Shown here: positions 50,560-58,801 of the stretch, piece by piece
How positions within the stretch are numbered: the stretch's first letter is position 1
Layout of the letters: each line of letters opens with the position of its first letter
The notes under the pieces: generated by a model
Told to the model about the DNA's origin: nothing
The model's input: only the letters and a program-made list of their open reading frames with translations
Database searches by the model: none
Source of the DNA: Candidatus Neomarinimicrobiota bacterium
Lineage (GTDB): Bacteria; Fidelibacterota; Marinisomatia; SCGC-AAA003-L08; TS1B11
DNA: 58,801 bases
Reading direction: 5' to 3'
Assembly (NCBI GenBank): GCA_041862535.1
Contig: JBGVTM010000201.1
Span: 1 to 58,801, forward strand
Translations under genes and position numbers: made by a program

Positions 50560-51306
50560 ATGAATTCACGCCCCTTGATCTATTACCTGCCGATTGCCAC
50601 CACCATCCTGGCCCTCGTTTTTGCCTGGAACATTTACCGGCGCTATGTGCAGCGGGGACGCCAGGGCACTCACCTGCGGTGGTGGACCATCGGTGTGCTG
50701 ACGTATGGTATGGGCACCTTCTCCGAAGCTTACATCACTCTCCTGGGCTGGAACCCGGTTATATTCAAGTTCTGGTTTATCGTGGGTGCCCTGTTGGGTG
50801 GTGCGCCCCTGGCCCAGGGCACCGTGTGGCTGCTACTAAGGCCCCAGACCGCCAGGCGGCTCACCATCGCCCTGATAACTGCGGTGGTGATAGCGGCCAT
50901 CTTTGTGATCGCCAGTCCGATCAATCTGGCCGCAGTGGATCCGCAGCTGCCCAGCGGCCGGGCTCTTGGCTGGCAGTGGGTGCGGCGCTTCAGCCCCTTT
51001 ATCAATACCTATGCCGTGATTTTCCTGGTGGGTGGTGCGCTCCTTTCTGCCTGGCGTTACTATAAGGTATCTCGTAGGGGGGAGGGCCTGGCGGCGGAGC
51101 TGGCCCGGGATCGGTTTATCGGGAATAGTTTTATTGCCGTTGGGGCCATATTCCCTGCTATCGGGGGCACATTCAGCCGGTTTGGTCACACCGAAGTCCT
51201 TTACATACTGGAGCTGGTGGGGATTATACTTATCTGGCTGGGCTACTGGTTCAACATCCGCAAGCATCCCGTAGATGAGCCCCTGCCGGTTCAGGCCAAG
51301 GAGTAG
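50560..51306 (+). CDS. Uncharacterised seven-helix membrane protein
   Basis: 248 residues with about seven hydrophobic helices (LIYYLPIATTILALVFAWNIY, WWTIGVLTYGMGTFSEAYIT, LTIALITAVVIAAIFVIA, INTYAVIFLVGGALLSAWRYY, LYILELVGIILIWLGYWF among them). A basic loop (RRYVQRGRQGTHLRW) after helix 1 marks the cytoplasmic side. No catalytic motif is visible, and I do not recognise the family. rnhA follows after 3 bases. Confidence 0.7.
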   Translation: MNSRPLIYYLPIATTILALVFAWNIYRRYVQRGRQGTHLRWWTIGVLTYGMGTFSEAYITLLGWNPVIFKFWFIVGALLGGAPLAQGTVWLLLRPQTARRLTIALITAVVIAAIFVIASPINLAAVDPQLPSGRALGWQWVRRFSPFINTYAVIFLVGGALLSAWRYYKVSRRGEGLAAELARDRFIGNSFIAVGAIFPAIGGTFSRFGHTEVLYILELVGIILIWLGYWFNIRKHPVDEPLPVQAKE

Positions 51307-51309
51307 CAC

Positions 51310-51765
51310 ATGTCCTCGGACCTGCCGCAGGTGACTCTTTACACCGATGGGGCCTGTTCGGGCAATCCCGGTCCCGGGGGGTGGGCCGCCATTTTACAGT
51401 ACGGCGGACGCGAGAAAGAACTGGCCGGCAAGGCGGATAACACCACCAACAACCGCATGGAGCTCACGGCCATCATCAAGGGACTGGAGGCCCTTAAAAA
51501 GCCCTGCCGGGTTATCCTGTACTCCGATTCGCGCTATGTCGTGGACGCCATCGAGAAGGGTTGGCTGGAGAGCTGGATGGAGCGGGGCTGGCGCAAGATC
51601 GTCAAGAAGGGGCGCGGCCAGCCAGTGCTCAATGTGGACCTATGGGAACGGTTGGTGGCGCTGCTGCAGGTGCACAAGGTGGAATTTCACTGGGTCCGCG
51701 GGCACGAAGGGCATCCCGAGAACGAACGGGCGGACCGATTGGCCGTTTCCATGATCACGAAATAG
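51310..51765 (+). CDS. rnhA: Ribonuclease HI
   Basis: Degrades the RNA strand of RNA:DNA hybrids. 151 residues with all four catalytic acids: Asp in [15 protein letters not shown], Glu in NRMELTAII, Asp in [11 protein letters not shown], and Asp in NERADRLA. The basic handle region ([23 protein letters not shown]) and [12 protein letters not shown] are present. AAGGAG lies in the end of the preceding gene. In E. coli RNase HI binds the SSB tip, which the SSB encoded here lacks. Confidence 0.96.
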   Translation: MSSDLPQVTLYTDGACSGNPGPGGWAAILQYGGREKELAGKADNTTNNRMELTAIIKGLEALKKPCRVILYSDSRYVVDAIEKGWLESWMERGWRKIVKKGRGQPVLNVDLWERLVALLQVHKVEFHWVRGHEGHPENERADRLAVSMITK

Positions 51766-51796
51766 CAAAGCTAATCGGCTGATCCTATCCAGGTGC

Positions 51797-52378
51797 TCAT
51801 AAAGCTGCGTAGGTCAAAGCCACCGAAACCTTCACCTGGTCCTTCTCCAGAGCAATCGCTCGACCCTCCACGGTCACGCCGATGCGACGCTTATTGCCAT
51901 CGCCGATGTCCATCTCCACCTCCTGCTGCACCGGCTCGGGGCCGTTGAATTCGAACTTGGGCTTGTAATATTGGCCGATATCCAGGGTGGCGAGTTTCAC
52001 TTTGGTGCCCAGGACTTTCACGTAAATCGGGAATTTGGCCTCCACCACCTGCATGCGAATCTTGTTGGTAGCGGCGTCGTAGTCTACCGCCAGGCGGCCA
52101 TTCACCCGGTTCGTGAGCGTGACGATTTTGGTTTTGACTTTAACCTGGGCTTTGAAACCGGCCGTACCGGGCTCAAAATCCACCTGCGGTTCAGAAACCG
52201 TCCAGTTGTAGTTGATTTTCCGGGCACCGGTGCCCTCCCCCTTCACCGGTCCCACCGCGCCCAGGAAATCGTTGACCGTCTGTTCACTGATGACTACTGC
52301 TACGGATTGTCCCTTGACTATTGGTGGGAAAATGCCCAAAGCGGCCATGACCAGGAACGCGATAATTGACGTACGCAT
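51797..52378 (-). CDS. Uncharacterised exported protein
   Basis: 193 residues with signal peptide (IIAFLVMAALGIFPPIVKGQ) and a strong AAGGAGGGG site. VVISEQTVNDFLGAVGPV is followed by regularly alternating strands (FKAQVKVKTKIVTLTNRVNGRLAVDYD, KFPIYVKVLGTKVKLATLDIG, VEGRAIALEKDQVKVSVALTY), partly quoted. The all-beta pattern resembles lipid-binding-type domains, but I cannot name a family. Likely periplasmic. It converges with rnhA. Confidence 0.65.
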   Translation of the reverse strand: MRTSIIAFLVMAALGIFPPIVKGQSVAVVISEQTVNDFLGAVGPVKGEGTGARKINYNWTVSEPQVDFEPGTAGFKAQVKVKTKIVTLTNRVNGRLAVDYDAATNKIRMQVVEAKFPIYVKVLGTKVKLATLDIGQYYKPKFEFNGPEPVQQEVEMDIGDGNKRRIGVTVEGRAIALEKDQVKVSVALTYAAL

Positions 52379-52468
52379 AATTCCCCTCCTTATAAGTAAT
52401 AAATCTGTGTGGGAAGTCGCTCGCTCGTATAGGAGTTGCGATCGACCCGTAAAATGCCACTGCGTGTG

Positions 52469-53308
52469 CTATTCTTTTACGCTTTTGCGCGAGAATCGGA
52501 CGCTGGCCCGGTAGAGGATATCCTGCTCTTCCTTTGACAGGGCGACATAGCCTTCGGTATTGATTTTGTCCAGGATCTGGTCGACTTGCTGGCGCAGGGC
52601 TTCATCTTCCTGATCCTCGAAGAATTCTTTCCGGATGTGCCGTTCTTGCTGAAGGCTGGCTACTCGCTGGCCCAGGTGGTACCAGGTTGAGCGCCACCCC
52701 GACTTGAGGTAGAACCAGCCGATGACCATCCCGGACAGGTGGGTGAGGTGACTGATGGTTGATACCCCGGGCTGGATAGACGCGAAGAAGGCCATCAGGG
52801 CAAAGAAGCCCACGAAGTACTTTACTTTTACGGGAAATATAAAGTAGAGGTACACCTCCCGGTTGGGATATGCCAGGCCGTAAGCCAGGAGCACGCCGTA
52901 AATGGCACCGCTGGCACCGATGACTGGTATTATTGAGTTGAGGCTGAACAACATGGTAACCAGGCCTGATCCCACGCCGGTGATGAAATAGTAGCGGAGG
53001 AAAGCCGCTTTACCCCATTCCCGCTCCAGTTCGGAGCCGAACATCCAAAGGGCGAACATGTTGAGGGCCACGTGCCAGAATCCGGCATGGATAAACATAT
53101 AGGTGATGGGTTGCCAGACCATGAGCCGGGACCAGACCAGCTTGGGCACCAATCCCAGGTAGGGGAAGATCAGCCGGCTGGACTCACTAAGGGTCAGTAG
53201 CACCCAAATGGCCAGGTTGATGATGATCAGAGCCCTGATAATGGTCGTGCGGGGGCGGCCCCAGCTGAACGAGTCGTAGCTACCGGGACTGGTGTAGCGG
53301 TATCGCAC
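52469..53308 (-). CDS. Rhomboid-family intramembrane serine protease
   Basis: 279 residues. Six membrane helices carry the family motifs: HAGFWHVALNMFALWMFG (the HxxxN block), IGASGAIYG with the catalytic Ser, and ISHLTHLSGMVIGW with the catalytic His. A charged cytoplasmic C-terminal tail of about 75 residues follows (RHIRKEFFEDQEDEAL), as in the Aminotransferase-linked or GlpG-like bacterial forms with extra tails. GTG start, overlapping the upstream hydrolase gene by 29 bases. Confidence 0.92.
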   Translation of the reverse strand: MRYRYTSPGSYDSFSWGRPRTTIIRALIIINLAIWVLLTLSESSRLIFPYLGLVPKLVWSRLMVWQPITYMFIHAGFWHVALNMFALWMFGSELEREWGKAAFLRYYFITGVGSGLVTMLFSLNSIIPVIGASGAIYGVLLAYGLAYPNREVYLYFIFPVKVKYFVGFFALMAFFASIQPGVSTISHLTHLSGMVIGWFYLKSGWRSTWYHLGQRVASLQQERHIRKEFFEDQEDEALRQQVDQILDKINTEGYVALSKEEQDILYRASVRFSRKSVKE

Positions 53309-54077
53309 GGGTCTGCTTTGGGATATGGAGGGTTAAGAAGTTCAGAATATCGGACCAGACTTTCTCTTTCTCAGAGCTGTCGGGGAGAACGTGGCCGGAA
53401 TGACCGTAGGTGATTAGCGTTTTGTCTTCGGAGCGGATTCTATTAAACACGAGATTGGCGTTCTCGAAGGGTGCGGTAGTATCAGCCCGGGAGTGCATGA
53501 CCAGAGTCGGAAGAGTAACCTTTGAGAGCCCGGCCTGGATATACCGGTTCAGCTTGAGCATTGCCCGCAGCCCATTTGGGGGATAATAGTGATAGCCATA
53601 GTGAGGATGTTGCGCAGTATTTTTCCGTGCTTCGGCCCGGTCTTTGGAAATGGATGAACAGAATGGAGCTATCAGCGGTAAGTACCAACGCAGCCAGCGG
53701 AAGTTCAGGATTAGCGCGGATGACATGGCTACGATCCCTGCCACCGGGAACAAGGTGGATAGGTATAGAGCCAGGCCGGCACCCATACTGAGCCCGAGCA
53801 CGAAGGTGGTCTCACACTGCAGGAAAAATTCAGTAAAGTGAAATTCTATCTCGTGCACCCAATCCTCGGCCCGCACCAGGTTGCAATCCTGGATAGTAGT
53901 ACCATGACCAGCCAGCAGCTTGGCGGTGACCCGGAAGCCCTGGCGGGAGAGAAATTCGGCCAGTCCCTGGAGCTCATAAGTTGAACCGGTGAAACCGTGT
54001 ATGAGAAAACAACCTATTGGCCCTTCGCCCAGCTCGATTTCCCGGGGAGAGAATCGTTCTGTGATCGTATCGGTCAC
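53280..54077 (-). CDS. Alpha/beta hydrolase (carboxylesterase or monoacylglycerol lipase type)
   Basis: 265 residues. The fold is shown by CFLIHGFTGSTYEL (oxyanion HG), the nucleophile elbow GLSMGAG (Ser), the acid in MHSRADTTAPFENA and the His in TYGHSGHVLPDS. The spacing resembles Est30/YvaK-type carboxylesterases and bacterial monoacylglycerol lipases. GTG start overlapping the recO stop by four bases. No signal peptide, so it acts in the cytoplasm. Confidence 0.88.
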   Translation of the reverse strand: MTDTITERFSPREIELGEGPIGCFLIHGFTGSTYELQGLAEFLSRQGFRVTAKLLAGHGTTIQDCNLVRAEDWVHEIEFHFTEFFLQCETTFVLGLSMGAGLALYLSTLFPVAGIVAMSSALILNFRWLRWYLPLIAPFCSSISKDRAEARKNTAQHPHYGYHYYPPNGLRAMLKLNRYIQAGLSKVTLPTLVMHSRADTTAPFENANLVFNRIRSEDKTLITYGHSGHVLPDSSEKEKVWSDILNFLTLHIPKQTRAIPLHQSR

Positions 54078-54826
54078 CTCTTCACCTGCCGCCAGAACTT
54101 GATAGATTTCAAATTGCTCATGCCGTCCACATAGAAAAACAGGTGATTCAGGAGGAAGTCTTCAACCTCCTTAGTCGTTTTATTATCAGGTTGAAGTGTT
54201 GCCAGCTCTGAGATGTGGGTTCGGCTGAGGGTCTGGAGGTGTGCCAGAGCCGGGTTCCCCAACCGGATGTCACCTTTAGGTCGGCACTGATCACACAGCA
54301 GTGAGCCAGTGGTCATGTCCAAGGAGGCTTTTTTTAAGGGACGTTGGCATTGGCTACACGACGATAACTGGGGGCCAAAGCCCAGCTGCTTCGCTAGATG
54401 GAGCTGGTAGAAATGGAGCACCACTGTCACATTCCCATCGGTCTGGTCCAGGTGTCGGAGGGTAGAGCTAATGAGCCGGTAGAGCATGGGATGGGGATCG
54501 GAATCGTGAACTGATCGGTCCAGCATTTCCACGGCCAGTAAAGCGGCGGCGCTTTTAGCCAGGTCGCTGGTCAAACCAGTATAACGCTCAACAAACTCCG
54601 ACTTGGTCAGGGTCTGGATATCACGTCCTTCCTTATGGTAGTACCACACAGCGATGTGATTGGGCGTTTGCAGGACACCGGCTGAGGCCTGTTTCGGTCG
54701 TCGAGCCCCTTTTGCAATGACCGTTACCTTGCCGAACTGTTCGGTAAAAAGGCGGACGATCAGGGAGGTGTCCGAATAATCGATGGTTCGCAGCACGACG
54801 GCGTCCGATGAAAGCGGAATTGACAT
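54074..54826 (-). CDS. recO: DNA repair protein RecO
   Basis: Loads RecA on SSB-coated ssDNA with RecR (and RecF). 250 residues: N-terminal OB domain (VVLRTIDYSDTSLIVRLFTEQFGKVTVIAKGAR), central helical domain, and a zinc finger CSQCQRP...LLCDQC. All three parts are at usual positions. ATG at 54826 without clear ribosome-binding site. In E. coli RecO binds the SSB tip, which is missing in the SSB encoded at 14645. Confidence 0.95.
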   Translation of the reverse strand: MSIPLSSDAVVLRTIDYSDTSLIVRLFTEQFGKVTVIAKGARRPKQASAGVLQTPNHIAVWYYHKEGRDIQTLTKSEFVERYTGLTSDLAKSAAALLAVEMLDRSVHDSDPHPMLYRLISSTLRHLDQTDGNVTVVLHFYQLHLAKQLGFGPQLSSCSQCQRPLKKASLDMTTGSLLCDQCRPKGDIRLGNPALAHLQTLSRTHISELATLQPDNKTTKEVEDFLLNHLFFYVDGMSNLKSIKFWRQVKR

Positions 54827-54859
54827 GGGGCGCGAAGGTAAGCCTTTCCGTTCCGATTA

Positions 54860-56587
54860 TCAATTGTTGCCGTTGGCGGATGACTGTACCTCGGCCTGAG
54901 AGGACATCGCTTGGAAGCCCTCTTTATCATGCCACACTACTTGCCCTCCTACTATAGTCATGAGAACCTTGGCATTGAGCAAGGCCCGGGGATCGCAGTT
55001 CACTGGATTGAGGGACAACACCGTGAGGTCGGCATCATAGCCGGGCAAGATTTTACTGCGGATAGAGTCCTCGAAGGCGGCGTATGCGGCCCAGGAGGTC
55101 AGTGACTTCAAGGCCTCCAGCCCGCCCATTTTCTCACCGGGAAGCCAACCTTTTTCAGGCCAGCCACTGGTATCCTGCCGGGTGCGGGCAGCATAGAGCT
55201 GCAGCAGGGGCTCTTCCCGCTCTACCGGGCAGTCGGAACCACCGGCGATGATCGATCCTGAATTCAGCAATTGCCTCCAGGCGTAGGCGTGGTTTACACG
55301 GTCAGGACCCAGTCGGTTTTCGGCCCAATACATGTCGCTGGTAGCATGGCTGGGCTGCATGGCCGGGATAACCCCCAGGCAGGCAAACCGACGGATATCG
55401 CTTTGGGCAAGAACCTGAGCATGTTCGATGCGGGGCCGGAGCTCCCGGCCTTCAAACTGGGCCATTGCCTGCTCGTAGATATCCAGGACCAGGCGGTTGG
55501 CGCGGTCGCCGATGGCATGGGTGCAGGGCTGGAAGCCGGCCTGGAAGGTACGCCGGACCAGTGCTTCCAGTACATCAGGTGGGGTCACGATAAGACCGCG
55601 ATTGCCGGGATCATCACTGTAATCGTCGAACAATGCTGCACCACGGCTCCCCAGGGCACCGTCGGCAAAGAACTTGACTGCTCGAACTGTCATGCGACCA
55701 CCGTAGTTGATCAGTGTTCCCTGACTGAAATAGGTGTCGAGGAGGGACAAAGAGTCACCATCCAACATGCCGTAATAGCGCAGAGTAAAGAGTTCCTCAT
55801 CCACCAGTTCCCGGATAACCTCCAGGGTGGTATTGTCCACTCCCGGGTCGTGTATTTCGGTCAGTCCGACCTGATTGCAGCGCTGCACTGCCGCCAGGAG
55901 CCAGCGGCGAATATCATCCCGAGTTGGCTGGGGAAGGACCTGGCGAACGAGGTCCATAGCCTTATCTAGGAACACTCCTGTGGGACGGCCCTTTTCGTTA
56001 CGGATAATGGCGCCGCCTTCGGGGGCGGATGTAGAGGATGTGATCCCCGCCAGGGCCAGGGCCCGGCTGTTGGTCCAGATGGCATGGCCGTCTATCCTTG
56101 CCAGTATCACGGGGTGATCGGGAGCGGCCTTATCCAATGGCTCGCAAGTGGGAAAGGCCGGCACTTCCCAGTCGTTCTGGTCCCAGCCCCGGCCTTTGAT
56201 CCACGTACCTGGTGGCAGATCCCGGGCTTTGGCAGCTACCAGTTTGGCAATCTCATCAGCGGAGGTTGTACCAACGAGCTGGAGTTCAACGAGGGAGCGG
56301 CTGAAGCTCCACAGATGAAAGTGGCTGTCTGTCAGACCCGGCATAACGACCGCTCCCCGCAGATCGATGCGCTTTGTCCTGCGGGTAGCCAAGGGCAGAA
56401 TCTCGTCCTCTGAGCCCACCGCCAGGATCCGGCCGTCCACAACGGCCAGAGCCCGCGAAGGGGCAAGGTATTTGTCCATGGTCAAGATCGTACCGCCGCT
56501 CAGAATCACGTCGGCTCCGGAGCGTGGTGTGCATGCCAGGGTTATCATAAGTCCGGTCATCAGGAGAAAAAGAAATCGTTGTTTCAT
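54860..56587 (-). CDS. Exported amidohydrolase (YtcJ-like, metal-dependent)
   Basis: 575 residues. A signal peptide with Cys near residue 19 (LMITLACTP) suggests a lipoprotein or periplasmic protein. The amidohydrolase fold is seen in GLTDSHFHLWSF (HxH metal site), a Lys-type or Glu-type centre near KFFADGALGSRGA, CTHAIGDRANRLVLD, PRIEHAQVL and GSDCPVEREEPLLQLYAARTRQ. These blocks match YtcJ/exoenzyme regulator AepA relatives. The substrate is unknown; amides of N-acyl amino acids are one possibility. It follows recO's start by 33 bases but in the same direction, so they may share a transcript. Confidence 0.88.
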   Translation of the reverse strand: MKQRFLFLLMTGLMITLACTPRSGADVILSGGTILTMDKYLAPSRALAVVDGRILAVGSEDEILPLATRRTKRIDLRGAVVMPGLTDSHFHLWSFSRSLVELQLVGTTSADEIAKLVAAKARDLPPGTWIKGRGWDQNDWEVPAFPTCEPLDKAAPDHPVILARIDGHAIWTNSRALALAGITSSTSAPEGGAIIRNEKGRPTGVFLDKAMDLVRQVLPQPTRDDIRRWLLAAVQRCNQVGLTEIHDPGVDNTTLEVIRELVDEELFTLRYYGMLDGDSLSLLDTYFSQGTLINYGGRMTVRAVKFFADGALGSRGAALFDDYSDDPGNRGLIVTPPDVLEALVRRTFQAGFQPCTHAIGDRANRLVLDIYEQAMAQFEGRELRPRIEHAQVLAQSDIRRFACLGVIPAMQPSHATSDMYWAENRLGPDRVNHAYAWRQLLNSGSIIAGGSDCPVEREEPLLQLYAARTRQDTSGWPEKGWLPGEKMGGLEALKSLTSWAAYAAFEDSIRSKILPGYDADLTVLSLNPVNCDPRALLNAKVLMTIVGGQVVWHDKEGFQAMSSQAEVQSSANGNN

Positions 56588-57056
56588 ATAATACAGATTA
56601 GCAATTGGACGGTAGGTTAGTCAAGGTACATTACGCAACACTATGTTTTATATGAAACCTGATCACTTACTTTCGCATTTCCCAGGATACCTCAGCGGGA
56701 GGACGGTCGTTCAGCGAGCGCAGGTTCGCGTCGGAAGAAGGATATCATTACTTCACTAAGAAGTGCTTGCGCCCTTTGCTAAACAGGCGTAATCTTGCCG
56801 ATGGCTCGTAGCCTTGTATCTTCATTTGTCTGCTTTGAGGTGCATGCTATATCACGCTTCCCGCTCAATTCCCGTTGACAAAAAGAAGTCCTAGGTAACG
56901 ACCAATAAGAATTGCTCCATGGTCGAGGACGTTGTATACCTGTAGAATGGGACAACTATCTGTTCGTGGGGTACTGGTTTCAATCTGATTCGTCTCGATC
57001 TGGGTGCGGTTGTTTACCCACCCTAATCTGAGGCCCTTTGCGGAGAGTAATGGATT
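56588..57056. other. Long intergenic region before the RRM gene
   Basis: About 470 bases between divergent genes. TTGACA at 56875-56880 is a perfect -35 hexamer, but no good -10 lies at 16-18 bases. TAGAAT near 56943 is a possible -10 with a poor -35. Depending on the start, the RRM leader would be 100-170 bases. I see no RNA gene. Confidence 0.35.
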
Positions 57057-57317
57057 ATGGCAAAGACGATTTATGTCGGCAACTTACCATTCAGCGCGAC
57101 CGAACCGGAGATTCGAACCCTGTTCGAGGAATTTGGTACCGTGCATGAAGTCAAAATGATTTTTGATCGCGAAACCGGCAGGTTCCGGGGTTTTGGCTTC
57201 GTTGAAATGGAGGATGAGGAGGCCAATACTGCTATCAGCCAGATGGACGGAAAGGAGTTTGGCGGTCGCACTCTGCGTGTGAGTGAGGCGCGAGAACGTC
57301 CCGCCGGTCGGCGATAG
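57057..57317 (+). CDS. RRM-domain RNA-binding protein
   Basis: 86 residues forming a single RNA recognition motif. RNP2 is IYVGNL (about 5-10), RNP1 is RGFGFVEM (about 44-51), and the C-terminus is Arg-rich (RERPAGRR). Bacterial single-RRM proteins bind mRNA and are often cold- or stress-induced; which RNAs are bound here is unknown. The ATG at 57057 follows GGAGAG by 9 bases; an ATG at 57050 is out of frame. Confidence 0.93.
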   Translation: MAKTIYVGNLPFSATEPEIRTLFEEFGTVHEVKMIFDRETGRFRGFGFVEMEDEEANTAISQMDGKEFGGRTLRVSEARERPAGRR

Positions 57318-57505
57318 CGCCACTGGTAGGGTCCAAGTGTTTCTGTGGCTGAGTCCTGCCCAATCGTTCAGTTAAGGGGGAATGCATACCAATTGTTCAT
57401 CATTAGAGGTCCCTGAATCCACCTTATATAGTCTTTAATCAGACCTGAGGTACTTGCCACAAGAGGTTCCGTCCCACCGGTTGGTTTCCGCAATTAAGTC
57501 CTGCC

Positions 57506-58030
57506 ATGTTGAGATTGGTCATTTTTGTTATCGGGTCGGCGGGAATCGTCTGGATTTCATGGCCTACCTTGCGCAATCCGCGGTCTCATGGCTTCTACCG
57601 GTTCTTTACCTTTGAGTCCCTCCTTGCCCTGATCCTGCTCAACCTGGTCTATTGGCTGCGGGAACCGTTTTCCGCCATGCAAATCATTTCGTGGTTACTG
57701 CTGACGCTCTCATCAGTCCTGGCGGTGCAGGGATTTTATCTGCTATATGTGAGCGGGAAGCCAGTAGGCGGGTTTGAGCATACCACCACCCTCGTCAAGC
57801 GGGGCGTCTATAAATATATCCGCCACCCCCTTTATGCGTCGTTACTGTGGCTGGGATGGGGCGTGTTCTTCAAAGATCCTTCGCTGATCGGCGGCATCCT
57901 GGTTTTAGCTGTCTCTGCCAGCCTGATTGCCACGGCCAAGGCCGAAGAGGCTGAGAACCTGCGCAGATTTGGTGCAGATTATGCCAGCTATATGAAATCG
58001 ACCCGCAGGTTCATTCCATTCCTGTTTTAG
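57506..58030 (+). CDS. Isoprenylcysteine carboxyl methyltransferase (ICMT/PEMT)-like membrane protein
   Basis: 174 residues with about four to five membrane helices. The C-terminal third carries the family SAM-binding motif VYKYIRHPLYASLLWLGWG (R-H-P-x-Y) and the EEAENLRRFGADYASYMKSTRRFIP block (E..L...FG..Y..Y...T.R.IP). Members methylate lipids or unknown small targets in bacteria. Start ATG without strong ribosome-binding site. A hairpin without a T-run lies between this gene and the convergent sirtuin. Confidence 0.88.
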   Translation: MLRLVIFVIGSAGIVWISWPTLRNPRSHGFYRFFTFESLLALILLNLVYWLREPFSAMQIISWLLLTLSSVLAVQGFYLLYVSGKPVGGFEHTTTLVKRGVYKYIRHPLYASLLWLGWGVFFKDPSLIGGILVLAVSASLIATAKAEEAENLRRFGADYASYMKSTRRFIPFLF

Positions 58031-58087
58031 CAGAGGCCCCGTCTGAAAGCGGAGCCTCGGTATGGATATGTCAGTGGATCATTTGAG

Positions 58088-58771
58088 TTATGCTGGAGTC
58101 AGGCCGGGGAATAAAACCGGCAAGACTTCCCCTGCCGGGCTGCGGTACACATCATGGTACAGGCGGGACATTTCGGTCGCCTCGGGATTGATTTCGATGC
58201 AGTGGGTGCCCTGATCGCGGGCCAATTGCGGGAAACCCGCCGCTGGCCACACAAAGGCCGAGGTGCCGACGGCGACCAGCAGGTCACATTGACTGACGGC
58301 TTCGGTGGCCTGATTGAGCACCTCCGGATCTAGATAGTCTCCGAACCAGACGATATCGGGTCGCATCCAGGCGCCGCACTGGCAGTGGGTAGGGCTTTCG
58401 TCCCCGGGTTCTAAATGGAGGATGGTGCCTTCCGCTGAGCAGCGCAGACGCCAGAGGCTGCCGTGCAGCTCAATGATCCGCTTAGATCCCGCCCGTTGAT
58501 GCAGTCCGTCAATATTTTGGGTAATGACCGTAACCTGGGGATGAGATGCCTCGAGGTTGGCAATCACATAGTGGCCCCGGTGCGGCAGGCAGGCTGCCAG
58601 CTGCTGGCGGCGTAGAGCGTGAAATTCGAGTACCTGCTCGGGACTCCGGCGGAAAGCTTCCTCACAGGCCACCTCCTCCCAGTTGTACTTAGCCCAGATA
58701 CCGCCCCGACCCCGGTATGTCGGCACGCCGCTCTCAGCAGACATGCCGGCCCCCGTGAAAAAGACGATCAT
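58088..58771 (-). CDS. cobB: Sir2-family NAD-dependent protein deacylase, unusual zinc site
   Basis: 227 residues. NAD site GAGMSAESGVPTYRG, TQNIDGLHQRAG and catalytic His in ELHGSLWRLRC are intact. The zinc module is not: the first pair has a single Cys (RCSAEG) and the second is CQCGAWM, so the usual four-Cys set is missing one residue. The class III marker Y-x-x-R seen in CobB and SIRT5 reads H-x-x-R here (EFHALRRQ). The ATG at 58769-58771 has no ribosome-binding site and the frame stays open to the window edge, so a longer N-terminus is possible. Confidence 0.87.
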   Translation of the reverse strand: MIVFFTGAGMSAESGVPTYRGRGGIWAKYNWEEVACEEAFRRSPEQVLEFHALRRQQLAACLPHRGHYVIANLEASHPQVTVITQNIDGLHQRAGSKRIIELHGSLWRLRCSAEGTILHLEPGDESPTHCQCGAWMRPDIVWFGDYLDPEVLNQATEAVSQCDLLVAVGTSAFVWPAAGFPQLARDQGTHCIEINPEATEMSRLYHDVYRSPAGEVLPVLFPGLTPA

Positions 58772-58801
58772 CTGGTAGTCAGCTAGTGAAATGGGTCGCG
58801 G

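Noticed and set aside
58031-58087. Intrinsic terminator between the ICMT-like and sirtuin genes
   Set aside because: GAGGC/GCCTC arms contain a mismatch and no T-run follows on either strand.

Overview
The window is a typical high-GC bacterial chromosome segment. I see no phage, insertion sequence, CRISPR array or plasmid gene. Several features point to the FCB superphylum (Neomarinimicrobiota, Calditrichota, KSB1 or a close relative) rather than Proteobacteria or Firmicutes. Two secreted proteins end in a type IX secretion (T9SS)-type C-terminal domain with a YPNPFN or PNPFN motif. The primary sigma factor is short and lacks region 1.1. Two outer-membrane proteins resemble the PorV/PorQ family, and most exported enzymes carry signal peptides ending in AQ. 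The phylum is an inference; no rRNA is present.

Layout. 1-9.4 kb: queA (cut by the window edge) and ruvB, an exported aspartylglucosaminidase-like hydrolase, a T9SS propeller-like protein, rpoD, an L-asparaginase and a GNAT protein, with intergenic spaces full of short palindromes and 7-base repeats. 9.5-21.2 kb: a housekeeping block on the plus strand: tRNA-Gln, prs, rplY, pth, hppA (membrane pyrophosphatase), rpsF, ssb, rpsR, rplI, priA, then an exported metallopeptidase, a PorV/PorQ-like barrel and a nuclease/phosphatase-fold protein. 21.2-22.2 kb: two tandem paralogous 2-TM small membrane proteins behind a near-consensus promoter and followed by strong terminators; this is the least explained unit here. 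22.3-36 kb: exported peptidases (an M1 peptidase fused to an outer-membrane barrel, an M1 with a T9SS tail, an M14), proline iminopeptidase, AcpH, YjbQ, outer-membrane proteins, a Tyr/Trp-rich lipoprotein and DoxX. 36.4-42.7 kb: CDGSH protein, BolA, tRNA-Thr, SGNH hydrolase, a Tat-exported PLP enzyme, a RidA lipoprotein, NamZ, a frameshifted small membrane protein and Ppx/GppA. 42.7-50.3 kb: a tightly overlapping minus-strand surface-glycan operon (FemAB-like, flippase, two GT4, GNAT, WbqC, deacetylase, GT2). 50.5-58.8 kb: 7-TM protein, rnhA, rhomboid, alpha/beta hydrolase, recO, amidohydrolase, RRM protein, ICMT-like methyltransferase and sirtuin.

How the genes fit together. The exported peptidases, two asparaginase-type enzymes, NamZ and an exported RidA suggest an organism living on external protein and peptidoglycan. 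The housekeeping operon joins PRPP synthesis, translation, pyrophosphate-driven ion pumping and replication restart. SSB and three proteins that in model bacteria bind the SSB C-terminal tip (PriA, RecO, RNase HI) are all encoded here, but this SSB lacks the usual tip and this PriA has an altered helicase motif.
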